From assembly GCA_035578175.1 (NCBI GenBank), contig JAQMRL010000002.1, positions 92,978,748 to 93,042,747 of the forward strand: a stretch of 64,000 nucleotides of DNA, written 5' to 3'. This DNA is from Catonia carolina (lineage: Eukaryota; Arthropoda; Insecta; Hemiptera; Achilidae). The notes under the pieces were generated by a model. It was not told the DNA's origin. It did not search any database and worked only from the letters and a program-made list of their open reading frames with translations. The translations under genes were made by a program, and so were the position numbers. Below, one piece after another: positions 12,461 to 22,455 of the stretch. The stretch's first letter is position 1. Each line of letters opens with the position of its first letter.

Positions 12461-12804
12461 GGGTTGAAGGCGCCGCTGTCGCTATGTATTGTGGCCGCTG
12501 ACCGCACTTGCTACCTAGTACGTATCGTGTATTGTCGGTCTGTCCGCATTTAATTGAAATTGTATTTGACATTACGCGCACCCGGAAAACGGCCTACAAC
12601 CGAGATTCTTGAAGAAGCAATCCCCTGGAAGAAAACAGTAGTGCGGTGGGTATACCTATCCCTATATTCCTGTCATTCTCTTTTTACCTCTCACTCATTA
12701 CAAGTACTAATCACGCTGAAAAAGGAGGTAAGAGGCTGCATCATTTTTTTATTTCTTTACATCGCATTTCGGGTACGCCAACCGAATAAAAATTCAACAA
12801 GACG
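12461..12804. other. GC-richer stretch of unknown origin
   Basis: This is one of the least AT-rich patches in the window, with several CpGs (GGCGCCGCTGTCGC near 12468; ACGCGCACCCGG near 12574). A 124-codon open frame crosses 12554-12928, but it has no domain I recognise and it runs into an antisense SINE, so I do not call it a gene. It could be the 5' region of a retroelement or a diverged promoter. Confidence 0.3.
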
Positions 12805-12928
12805 CACAGAAGGCCGGGCATACAGTCCACTGCTCAGGAAGAGGGTCCCGCGGGATTCTTCTTCGATTTGTTTTTGTCTCCGCTCGGGGACAAACGCACC
12901 ACATAACTGCGCTACCACTTACAGGTAA
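12805..12928 (-). repeat. tRNA-derived SINE, antisense
   Basis: On the minus strand there is a clear tRNA-like head. The A box TGGTAGCGCAGTTATGTGG is near 12905-12923. An anticodon-arm-like hairpin follows (TTTGTC ... GACAAA, near 12870-12893). The T-arm side ends in AATCCCGCGGGACC. The B box is damaged by extra bases. This belongs to the SINEs with a TAGCGCAGTT head, like the one at 24135-24222. Confidence 0.6.
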
Positions 12929-12939
12929 AAAGAAACAGA

Positions 12940-13185
12940 TATTACAATCTGCAGAAATGTATTTTCTACAAAGGGTAAGGTTGTACGATGGAGGATAGTA
13001 TTTCACATTGCGATGTAAGAAAAGAGCTGCAGACAGTACGCTGCAATCTTCAAGAATCTTTAAAAACATCTTCAAAGAATCAAGAGAGATAGAATTCCAG
13101 AACGGATTTTGGAATACCGACCTGAAGGAAAACGAAGCTTGGGAACACCTCAGAAACGTTGCGAATAATTTGTGAATATTTTTTA
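12940..13185 (+). pseudogene. RTE LINE reverse transcriptase, C-terminal remnant
   Basis: In shifting frames the plus strand reads AEMYFLQRVRLYDG (12953-12990), then DVRKELQ, then RDRIPERILEYRPEGKRSLG and TPQKRCE with a stop (about 13086-13168). This matches the end of RTE-type polymerases: 'AEMRFLRR...', a middle helical block, then 'R.P...EY.P.GKR..GRP.KRW'. It is the same region as the intact copy at 34892-35857, which ends KYQPVGKRGIGRPRKRW. Stops and indels make it a pseudogene, and the catalytic domain is absent. Confidence 0.75.
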
Positions 13186-13572
13186 AGTAGTCTAAGCCGT
13201 GAAGAGAAAGAGACGAAGAAAAAAGTTTAGACTAGTGCCGTTATTTTTCACCCTATGACGTAGTAATGATGTAATGTAGATGAAACTAATTATTTTTGTT
13301 GTCGAACAAATATTGAGAAGCGAAAACTGCCACAAAGCTTCCTAATAAACTAATACCTCTTGTCAATTAATCATGAGCAGCTTTATAAACGAAGAAAAAT
13401 TACATACGAGAGTATATTTGAAAAGTCACAAACACGTTGTTTGCATTAAAATAGTAGTTCTACAATTCAATAGTTTTTAACTATCTTTTATGATAAATTA
13501 CTGAACGTATTAACAATTTCAGAATTCAAAAAAACTTTGTGGAGAATATTGTATATTTTTGTAAAACTACAC

Positions 13573-13595
13573 GGGATAATAATAATTATTATCCC
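13573..13595. repeat. Perfect hairpin
   Basis: GGGATAATAA, loop TAA, TTATTATCCC. The 10-bp arms are exact. It is followed by other ATAATTATT repeats and could be the relic of a small inverted-repeat element. Confidence 0.7.
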
Positions 13596-13623
13596 TTCCA
13601 AGACTTGATAATTATTGCTAATT

Positions 13624-13709
13624 ATTGCTTGGAATTATGATGATGATGATCGCCAACCTCCGACGCGGAGACGGCACTTGAAGAAGAAGAAGAAGATTGC
13701 TTGGAACTA
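13624..13709 (+). mobile_element. 58-bp RTE LINE stub with target duplication
   Basis: The insert at 13638-13695 codes for the last residues of an RTE polymerase (IANLRRGDGT then stop) followed by a GAA repeat tail. It is flanked by direct repeats ATTGCTTGGAATTA (13624-13637) and ATTGCTTGGAACTA (13696-13709), which are 14 bp with one mismatch. This is an extreme 5' truncation during target-primed reverse transcription. The polymerase ends at VANIR/IANLR-type residues in the related copy at 59573 too. Confidence 0.85.
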
Positions 13710-15465
13710 ATTATTAGTACCAAGTAGGAAAATCAGGCTTTGTATCAAGTTGCATTTATTTGTCGTTGGCAGTTTGTTGTTTTCGGGAATTATCCCGAAC
13801 ATCATAAAAGAATAAATTTATTTATTTATCGGGACAAACCTTAAGTTTTACAGTTACATACACAATTTGCTTGATTCTGACGTTGGGAATGTTGTGAAAT
13901 TTAATTTAAAATATTTATTTAGCTTTCTTTCGATTAAAAACTTCCACATTATGGAAATATACAGGTTTTAAAAATTTTCTGGATTTTTTAATCAGGTAAA
14001 TAAATACAGTTAAAATAATATCTGTTTAGGAGGTAAATAACTAAAACAGACACAATTTTTGTGATTATTTGAAGACTACCTTTCATTTTTAATTAACCGA
14101 TTGGGTACTTAATGATGCGTTAAGAACGCTAAAAATAACATTTACTTCAGAAAGAGCCATTTTGGAAATTTGAAAAGAAAATAATTGTAAATCTTAAAAG
14201 AGTTTTAACGTAAAAATTCTTAAAAAATAAAATTATCTTTTGGTTCTTAAGTCTGCACAATTTAACCTAAGGATACGTATACGTATATAGAAATTTCTTG
14301 AATTTTTAATAGTTCGTGAAGTATGGGTAATAAAGAAATATTTCAGTAAATTCTATCTTTACTATGCCAAAATATTTCTGAATAATGCTGTACTTTTGTA
14401 GGATCTACAATAAATGTATTTTGTTAATGAGAATTAAATCTAATATTCGGAGAAATTTTATAAATGTAAATTTATATTTATGAAATGACTGAGTTATTCA
14501 TTTTTAAACAAAATTCATGGCCAAAAATACTGTCATGTAGCCCATTATAAAAATTTAATGTCAAAATTCCCGCGGGTTTAAAAATTTAGCTACTGTTATA
14601 AATTTATTACTGTTGTTTGGATTTTATTTAAATTATATGGAAGTTGTAAACTTATTTTACCGAAAACAAACAATGAAATTGTACAGTTCTGAAACAAATT
14701 TAGTATTGGTTCCAGCTGTTGGTTGTTCGACAACAAAAATGAAAACAAACAATTTCAAAGCAAATAATTGTGATAGGTGTAAGCACACATTAATGTATTG
14801 TTTTTGTAATAGTTGTGTATAAATTCAATGCTTCCTGTTTATTTCTGTATTCAAAATCGTTATTGCACCATCGTTATTGTCATGATTGTTTTGTAGCCGA
14901 TGTTTTTAACATTCACATTGTCTTCTTTACAGTGTTATTATGCGTGTATTGAAAAACTGTTTTAATGTTTTCAGTAATAAATATATTTCGAAATTTCTGA
15001 AAAAAATAATATTTTAAGTACCTTTTAATCGAAGAAAAGATAATGAGAGTAACGTTCCTTTTTATGATGGACCGACAACATGAAGACTTTTATGGACTGT
15101 TCTTTGCTATTCTTTCGTATACCAGTTTTGTTTATGTTGAATCTTATGTATGATTTGTTACATTACTAAATTATTGAAATAACCATTATTAAGAAACTCA
15201 TTTTTGCTTTAACGACAGGTTTCAAAAATTTCGTTAAAATTCTTTCCCATCCAGTAATAAATTTTTTCTTTTAAATTATCACTTGCCCAGCAAGTTCAAA
15301 GAAATTAATTTGGTATCGTTGAGTCTTGATAATGTAGTAGATACCTAAAAATTCCTTACAAATTTGTTTACTTTACTGCTATGAGTTTCCAGTACTGTAC
15401 ATTGTGGAAGTTTGTGCTTTGCGTAGTGATGTGTTGAAACGACTTGGAGTTCAAGATATGCTGCT
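13710..15465. other. AT-rich DNA, nothing recognised
   Basis: Only a hairpin at 13782-13799 (TTCGGGA, loop ATTA, TCCCGAA) stands out. The open frame at 14613-14822 contains several cysteines near its end, but there is no pattern I can assign. Confidence 0.4.
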
Positions 15466-15815
15466 AAAAAAAATGTTGAAAATTTCTTGAATAGAATTGG
15501 CTGAAAATCCGAAATGCTTATACGTTACGATGTAAATATTGAAATTATAAACACCATTAAAAAAAGGAAATTGGTTAACTACGGACATGTGATGAGAGGT
15601 CAGAAATATAGTGTATTGTCGAATATCATGGAAGGTGAAATTACAGTTAGAAGTGGAACTGCAGTTTAAAGAAAAGTCAAGGCTAAAAGTCAACTGGATG
15701 GGTACGGTGCAAATACGAGTGGTTTTTTAAGACTAGCTGCCAATAAAGTGCAAATTGCTATTATAATGGTTGCCACCGTTCTGAATAGACATGCATTAAG
15801 AAGTCACAAAGGTAG
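15466..15815 (+). pseudogene. RTE LINE reverse transcriptase, C-terminal remnant
   Basis: The plus-strand frames read INTIKKRKLVNYGHVMRG then QKYSVLSNIMEGEI (15545-15645), and later FLRLAANKVQIAIIMVATVL (about 15725-15785). The same blocks occur in the intact RTE copy at 59573-60562: LNTIKIQKLQYLGHVMRNE..SLIQLIVQGKI and ELFRIAVNKVGIAMLVANI. Stops and a frameshift between the blocks show a dead copy. The catalytic palm is absent. Strand is opposite to the 10.5-kb copy. Confidence 0.8.
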
Positions 15816-15959
15816 ATCACAAAGGTAAGAGGCGGTTCTACTAAATATTCTGTTCAAAAAGCTGTTGTTTTATAAGTTGATACTTTTTGCATGTTTTACG
15901 GATTTCTTCTTCAAATGTGGGTATATTTAGTTATTGAAAAATGCGTCTACCTGATTTTT

Positions 15960-16103
15960 GTTTTTATTTCCGTCCGACTGTTTCGTACATTGAAGGTCAT
16001 ACAGATGATATAAGGTGATGAAGATGAGTGATGAAAAATTTCAGACCTGAAAGGGAATCGAACCCGGGATACCTGAGGTACTACACCACGGGCCGGCCAT
16101 TTA
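15960..16103 (-). repeat. tRNA-derived SINE, antisense
   Basis: On the minus strand a tRNA-like head starts GGCCGGCCCGTGGTGTAGTA (16097 downwards). It continues to a near-perfect B box, GGGTTCGATTCCC (16062-16074), then CAGGTCTGA as in the copy at 24490. A 3' body follows to about 15960. Confidence 0.7.
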
Positions 16104-16269
16104 TTTTATATGTACAAAGGTGCTTTCTTGATGGTTTAAAGTGGTTTTATTTCTGATTTTAATCTTTAAAAGATTTTGATATTAGAATAATCTGAAATTA
16201 ATTTACGAATTAACAATTTTAGACTTTGCAATTGTTTTGAAAGAGTATTGGAATAAGTAGCCAATTTTT

Positions 16270-16976
16270 ACTTTCTTTCTTAATTACTTCCCTCATTGAA
16301 TTTTAATTAAGGAAAATAGGTAATGTTATCATGTGAATTTTTTAAAATCGAGTTGTCACAGGAAATTTAAATTTTCCTGAGCCCAAAAATATTTTTCACT
16401 CGAATGGTCTATGTGTGTCTGTATGTGAACAAAGAATCAAAAGCAAAAATTCGTACGAAGTTGAAACTTAAAGCTTACGTTAGGTAGTGCGGAGACCCGA
16501 CACAAACATTTTATCAAAATCGCTCACCGGAAAGAGCAGTTTATTCTCATATATTTTTTTATTTTTTGCGACTTTTTAAAAAATGGCTCCTGAGAACTTG
16601 TTAAAAATTGTCTTGTTTACTACATTTCTTGTGAACTACAAGATGGAGTAAGTACACGTCAGTTGAAATTCGTGGGGGACTATGTTTTACGGGAAAACAT
16701 GCATTTTTTAAGATTGTCATTTTAATAGCCTAGATTTTCAGACAAAAGTTTCTGTAATTAAAGTTATAGTAATTTACAAACCCGATAATAGTTATTAAAA
16801 ACATTTAATCAACAGTGCTTAGTTTAAAAACAGTCAGTGCTTTTCCGTATTTTTAAGTTTAACAGATAACATTTTCATTCAGCATCATTCACTCCTTATT
16901 AAAATTAGGATTTGTTTTTAATTATTTACTTTTAAAAGATAAAGTTGTTAAAGTTGTGTGAGAGTTTCACCAGATT
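16270..16976 (+). mobile_element. Helentron-like non-autonomous element, copy C
   Basis: Plus-strand copy starting ACTTTCTTTCTTAA (16270) with the family's GGAAAATAGGTAATG...CATGTGAATTTTTTAAAATCGAG block. It ends with the hairpin region GTGTGAGAGTTTCACC (16956-16971) followed by AGATTTTT. The inner segment GCGACTTTTTAAAAAATGG and the CTTGTGAACTACAAGATGG block correspond to copies D and E. At about 707 bp it is shorter than the others. The 3' subterminal repeat is degraded and the hairpin stem is reduced to about 4 bp, so it is an old copy. Confidence 0.65.
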
Positions 16977-18004
16977 TTTGTAATATTTTATGCGGTAATA
17001 TTTTATGTATGGTGGTACAGAAGTAAACATTTATGTATTAGGTTTTACCGTATTTTATTAACTTTTTTATTACCAGTTCATAATATCTTTGCTAATTAGG
17101 GACTATGTTAAGCTATTATTTTGAAAATACTGAACCTTTTTTAAATTTAGTCTGCTCATATAATCGTTAATTGTAGTGATATTTTAATAAACACCATAAA
17201 TAGGTTTATAATCGAATTCTACTTTTACCCATTACAAGATTAACAGTAAAAGAAGTAAAGTGTTAAAATATTGTACGATGGTACGCTATTTAAACTAATG
17301 AAACATATTAGTATTATAATTTAATTTTAATTGATTTACATATTTTCGAAAAAGAATTGCGAAAATGTTCAGAGAACCGAAATAAAGTTTTTGCTTGGTT
17401 GTATCTGGTAACGCTGAAGTTTAATCCTGCTAAGCTTTTATTAAATCATACAAACTAGATTTAAAAACGTCTCTTGAATTGCTTGTTCTCTCGCCTTAAA
17501 TGTAAATAAATAAATACGAATTCAAGATTGCAAGCAATTTGCTCTTGAATATAACTGTACTCCTTGTTTCTTTTAAAGGCTACTGCAGTATTTTCTACCC
17601 TCTTCTTGACATTTTGTCCTTAAATATTCAAACGTAAAACTTGTTTAATTGATAACAATTCTATAATTTTTATGGTTGTCTGAAATAGTAAAGAAGGTTT
17701 TAGAATTTGATTTTCAATCATAATAATTGATTTTAAATACTATTATTTTATAATAAAATTAAATTAGGAGGTTATATTTCACAAATTTTAATAGTTATAA
17801 AAATTATATAGATGTGGAGTCAGTGTACCCTGAAATTAATAATAACAGCATACAACGAAATCACTTTTTATTTTTGTTTAACTTATCAAAATTTTCCAAT
17901 CTTAAAATCTAATAAATAATGCTAAATTTAAAAAGGAACAAGTGATATTTTATATATTTTTTATCCTTTATTTTAAATTTGTAATTATATAATTCTGTAT
18001 GTAA
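16977..18004. other. AT-rich DNA, nothing recognised
   Basis: No coding, repeat or RNA feature was recognised. Confidence 0.4.
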
Positions 18005-18138
18005 CTAAACATACATTCTCAGGAATGGTCGGCCTGAGTGCAAGGCTTACCCCCTTCCTTGAAACGTCATACATTATCCTCATCTCATTGAGCCATGCAG
18101 TTGTTTATTGTTCTTAAATTGAACAGTTTGCAACGTAA
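18005..18138 (+). repeat. SINE family 2, 3' part
   Basis: Contains CTCAGGAATGGTCGGCCTGA (about 18018), then ACGTCATACATTATCCTCAT and TTATTGTTCTTAAATTGAAC with AGTTTGCAAC. The same order and nearly the same words are in the copy at 40585-40885. The tRNA-like head is missing. Confidence 0.75.
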
Positions 18139-18454
18139 ACAGTTTCCAGTTCCACAATTTCCAGTTTCTCGCTATTGAAACATTTCTATGAACTAAATCT
18201 TTTATCAACGAGTTGTAATTGTTGTGCAATTTATTGTACAACAGTATATAGTAACTTTTTGTAGCATTAGTATATTATTAGTATAGTACATAGTATTAGT
18301 AAATGCCTGAAGGGTTTAGTGTTCCATCGCAGAAAAAGATTTTGTAAACCATACACCTAAAATATGCCTAAGAAGACCGATTTGGCCTATTACACAGGCC
18401 CAATAGGTCAAAGACAAGACTATTACACAGAACAGCTGTAATATAAACGCTTTA

Positions 18455-18565
18455 TGAATCGGATCTGAATACTAGAATAGTTTCATATTATATTAATACT
18501 GTAAATATAATATTATAGAGAGTCGTTACCAGTGTACCTTGATGGTAGGAATTCTTGCCGTAAAA
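18455..18565 (+). repeat. SINE family 2, middle fragment
   Basis: 'GAATACTAGA' and 'CCAGTGTACCTTGATGGTAG' match the middle of the copies at 40585 (GAATACTAGA...AAGTGTACTTTGATGGTTGG) and 61351. An unrelated AT-rich insert of about 50 bp splits the two words. It lies downstream of the 3' fragment at 18005, so it is a separate insertion or a rearranged piece. Confidence 0.5.
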
Positions 18566-19513
18566 TTCTAAAGTTCAGTTATAAATTCAACACATGGCAT
18601 TTTGATCGCCGAACACAAATTTGTGATTCAAAGTAATTAATTTTAGCAAATACGTTACTTCATAAATATGAACATTGTAAACAAGGTACCAGAAGATTAA
18701 TATTTATTACGATATATGGTTCTTCATTTGTCATTTATTAAAAATACTTCTGAATTATTTAATGATAGATGCACCATAATAATACAAAAAAGCGTAACAG
18801 AGTTATGCAACAAAAATTATTTATTTTCAATAACATTGTTTTTTTAGTTTATTTTGTCACATCATGAACCAGTCATTAGCTCCTACTTAAGATTAAGAAT
18901 CAGTGGGTTTGAACTTGTAAAAATTTTCTAAACCCGGGTTCTTTCGCTGTACCGCATAACACGCTAATCACAGTTCCACGGAAGTGGTCACTCAGTAGCA
19001 TTGTCGGTCTTTCTTGAGAACCAATCATAAAATACAAAAAACCGTAATAAACAGTTTATGGCTTTAACTTATCAATAATTTTAAGCCTCGTGTTATTTCC
19101 TTAAATGGTTAAATGTTTTTCTTTACTTTATAACATTTACTTCTTTAGTACTATTTGTAATTATTACACTTGTTTACACTAATGTATCATTTTTCTTTAT
19201 GAGTTGAATAATAGTACTGATTTCATAATGCAACTAATTTTGTATTACCTATATTATTATTTTTAATTGTAGACGTTTATAGCCTATGGCATGCTTAAAA
19301 GATAAGTAAAAAAATGGTAAACGTTCTAAGAAAGTAGTTTTGGGGTTTATTTTGAACTTAATTGTGGTAGTTGGTAAATAAATTAACAGATCTAGGTCAT
19401 TATTATTGCAAAGTAGTCTGTCATCAGTTTAATAAGAAATATTTTAACTGTAGGAACTGATAAGTTGTACCTTTGGAATTTCAACAAAGAATTGTAAGAA
19501 AATAAGAAAAAAA
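18566..19513. other. AT-rich DNA, nothing recognised
   Basis: No feature was recognised. A short GC-richer patch near 18930-19020 has no identifiable content. Confidence 0.4.
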
Positions 19514-20493
19514 AATCTGGTGTGAAACACTCACACAACTTTCTCTTGCCAATGCAAATGATTAATAATAAACCTAACATTATTAATAAAATATTAGAAA
19601 TAAACAAAAACTAACCTCAAAAACATAACCTTATTTTAATCACGAGTGAATGACGCAAAATGACAATCGAACTCAGTTTGGCTTAAAAATACGGAAAATC
19701 ACGCTTTCACGCTAAACTAGGCTCTGTAGAGAAAAATGCTCTAAACAAAAGTTGTAGATCTTTTAATTTTCTATAACTTTTATTATATACACTTTTGTCG
19801 TAAAATGCATACTAAGACCGAAATGTTAAAAAAATCGATTTTTCTCACGTTTTCGTGAGAAAAAAAACAGAAAATCGCAAATTACCGCTAAACTAAGCGT
19901 TATACAAAAAAATGTTTGAAACAGAAGTTGTAGGTTTTTAAATTCTCTACAACTTTTATTATATAAGTTTTTGCGCTGAAATTTATATTAAAGCCGTAAT
20001 CTTAAAAAAACAACGTTTTTACGTGAAAACAGCCTCACCGAGAATTTCAGCAAACATGGCGCCTACCCTATCTTGTAGAGAATAAAAAATTGAGTAAAAT
20101 AGACGATTTAAAAAAAAATCGTAGGACCAGTTTTTGAGAAAATCGCAAAAAACTGAAAAATTATACGAATAAACTACTACTTCCGGTTGACCGATTTTGA
20201 TGAAAATGTTCGTGTCGCGTCCGGTAGTGGTATGTAACTTAAGTTTCAAGTTTCAAGTTCGTACGATGTTCCGTTCTTGAGATATTCTGTTCACACACAC
20301 ACACAGACACACACACACACACAGACACACACACACACAGACACACAGACACACACACAGACCAATCGCTAAAAACATGTTTTTTGGGTTCAGGGGGTCT
20401 GAAAACGTATAGATCCGGTGAAAACTCGATTTCGAAAAATCGACATGAAAACAATACTTTCCTTCCTATATATTCATATAGGCAAGAGAAAGT
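19514..20493 (-). mobile_element. Helentron-like non-autonomous element, copy D
   Basis: This is the best-preserved long copy (980 bp), read on minus. The 5' subterminal repeat is the complement of GGCAAGAGAAAGT at 20481-20493. The 3' one is the complement of ACTTTCTCTTGCC at 19538-19550, an exact 13-bp inverted pair. A terminal hairpin, GTGTGA...TCACAC, follows at 19520-19536. Two related internal blocks of about 180 bp start at about 19690 and 19872. There is a CA/GACA microsatellite at 20294-20360 and an 11-bp-arm hairpin at 19839-19864. No protein is encoded. The layout is that of Helentron-associated HINE/DINE-1 elements, which are mobilised in trans by a Rep-helicase protein not present in this window. 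Confidence 0.8.
20294..20360. repeat. (CA)n with GACA interruptions
   Basis: A CA microsatellite broken at intervals by GACA units, inside Helentron-like copy D. Copy E has a short version at 45714-45735. A microsatellite at this position is therefore part of the family. Confidence 0.9.
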
Positions 20494-20829
20494 AATAATG
20501 GAATAAAGTGTCTTCTTTTCTTTAAGAAATTTTAGTAGATGTAGTAGATAGAGACTTTTTGTTTTGATGGTAATTCCCTAGCCAGTTTTGACGGGTGTAC
20601 TTAGTTTCTCCTTTTGTAATCTCATTTGAAGTTTTATTTTAACAGTTTCAGTTCTTTACTGTACAACTACAATGTATATTTTGATTTTTCCATGTTTTGA
20701 ATAAAGACAGATTGTTTTATAACGAACAAATATATTTAATATATTAAAAATAATTATGCCTTCATAAAATCTAATGTTTAAATAAACCCACTCTGAAGAA
20801 TTTTCTTTAATTTTTTGTTACGGTATACT
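20494..20829. other. AT-rich DNA, nothing recognised
   Basis: No gene or repeat was recognised between copy D and the LINE-derived repeat. Confidence 0.4.
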
Positions 20830-21090
20830 ATAACGAGCTGCACAATTTACGAATATGAAATTTAATTTAACGGGCGGTAGGGAAGTTTACTTTTAGGAGA
20901 AGTGGTACCCAGTAATACTGTCTTCATTAAGAACTACAGGTGTTGTCCGTTATTTAGACCAGAAGGTCTGCCCCATTTTCACTTTAGACGTCGCAGAGTT
21001 GAGAAATTCCTTGTAACTAGGTCACGGACTAATTCGTTGGGATAGTCATCTTTTCGTTTGCGATATTTACTATAAAAGAATGCGGTTAGT
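20830..21090 (-). repeat. LINE-derived repeat, three copies in window (1)
   Basis: Shares long words with 60790-61060 and, inverted, with 37960-38110: 'AGACGTCGCAGAGTTGAGAA', 'GGTACCCAGTAATAC', 'GCGGTTAGTTCCA'. Read on minus in broken frames, it gives RRLKWKWG... followed by a WVPLL.KVNFP region. This resembles the 'KWxWAGHxAR..D.RW....W.P' block near the C-terminus of several LINE polymerases. No open frame survives. Confidence 0.5.
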
Positions 21091-22285
21091 TCCATTACTG
21101 TCGAAATTTTTAAATCATCGTGGAGGATTTTATTTTTTACCATGATGATGTAAAGCGCTACGTTTACTCTCTTTGAATTATTTCATAATCATGAACTGTC
21201 GGATAGTACAGTTTATTCGAACGAGTTTTCACTGTACCCGCTGTTATAATTTATTGGTATTATTTAGATTAATTATTATTATTTTTCTTTTTCCTTTAGT
21301 ATTAAATACCAGTGTCCTTAAAATATTTCTTAAAAAAATTTACCCAATTGTTGTACTTTATTAAGAATTTGTACAGCGTTTTTTAATAAGTATATGTTTA
21401 TAGTCACGCTTAATCCTTGTTTTTAATAAATTGAATAAATTTGTTTTGTTAAGTCTTTTTACATTGAAGAAAAAACTGATAAGAAAGGTAAGAGTATCGT
21501 TTTGCAAGACAAACCTGAGTTAATTAGCACAGAAAATGAGTTTAATAAGTTAGTTTTTAGTTAGGTGAATAAATTGTGTGTTGTTGATATTGATTAGTGG
21601 TGTTTGAAAACAAGTGCATTTTGTAACAGTTTAAGTGGAGGTTTTTGTGTAGAGATAGTAAGTTTAATAATGCTAGACATGTACCAGACCTGGTTTCTAA
21701 TTATAAACTTCTCTAAGAAGGAATACACGTGACTAAAAAAAATAGAATGAGGAGAGTTTTGGGTCACGTTGCTTTCTTATTAAAGCAGAGTTGAATGTTT
21801 CTCAGAAAACACTTGGTCCATTAGCACCAGTCAACTTTGCTTCTTATATTATTGCATTTTCACTTTGAATTTATTCCATTTTAGTTTCCTTTCATCATTT
21901 TAGCCTTCTGAATCTAATTCGGTCTTTTTAGAAGCAATATTTTATCAAATGCTTTTATGTCTTTTATTGAACCTATTGGCGCAGAAAATGTTAAGAGAGA
22001 AACTTAATTCAAATTACTTTGTTTAAAATAATGTTTACTGTAGACTGTAGATGTTACTTTCATTATGTAAAATAATTTGTTATTGGTTGTTTTCCAATAG
22101 TGTGGCACATCATTAAACGCGATTCTAAAAAGCTTCTTGTGTTTATTGACCTTACATAAGTAGTGTTACTTTGATCTTGACCGTGATTTTTAGAAGTCTA
22201 TTCTAATTTTCTAGATAAGCGGGTGTTCATTAGTTACATAACAATTGTGAAATAAATAATAATTTTTTTCTGGTTCTCTCTGTGG
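21091..22285. other. AT-rich DNA, nothing recognised
   Basis: No coding, SINE or transposon signature was seen. The 63-codon frame near 21173 is hydrophobic but has no support as a gene. Confidence 0.4.
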
Positions 22286-22455
22286 GACAGTAGGTAAGAT
22301 GCTAGACTGTGCTGCGTTTTAAAAATCGCTGAATCGTCTTGGATTCGATTCCTGTGAAGGATCTGGAAACTATAACACGTTAATAACTATTAATTCCATA
22401 TCGCAACCAGTTGTGTTCGCTAATAACCAAATCAGATGATGTGACTGTGTAATAT
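22286..22455 (+). repeat. tRNA-derived SINE, family 1
   Basis: Head 'TGTGGGACAGTAGGTAAGATG' with B box TTGGATTCGATTCC (about 22339-22352). The body is GGATCTGGAAACTATAACAC, then TCCATATCGCAACC. The shared tail is TTCGCTAATAACCAAATCAG, then ATGATGTGACT. The tail order equals that of the SINEs at 29040 and 44769. Confidence 0.75.

Noticed and set aside
12554..12928. 124-codon plus frame
   Set aside because: No domain was recognised, and its last third translates an antisense SINE.
14613..14822. 69-codon frame ending in NNCDRCKHTLMYCFCNSCV
   Set aside because: The cysteine cluster looks suggestive, but there is no family match I can name, the context is not gene-like, and the length fits chance.
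20239..20454. 71-codon minus frame with VCVSVCLCV repeats
   Set aside because: It is generated by the CA/GACA microsatellite of Helentron-like copy D.
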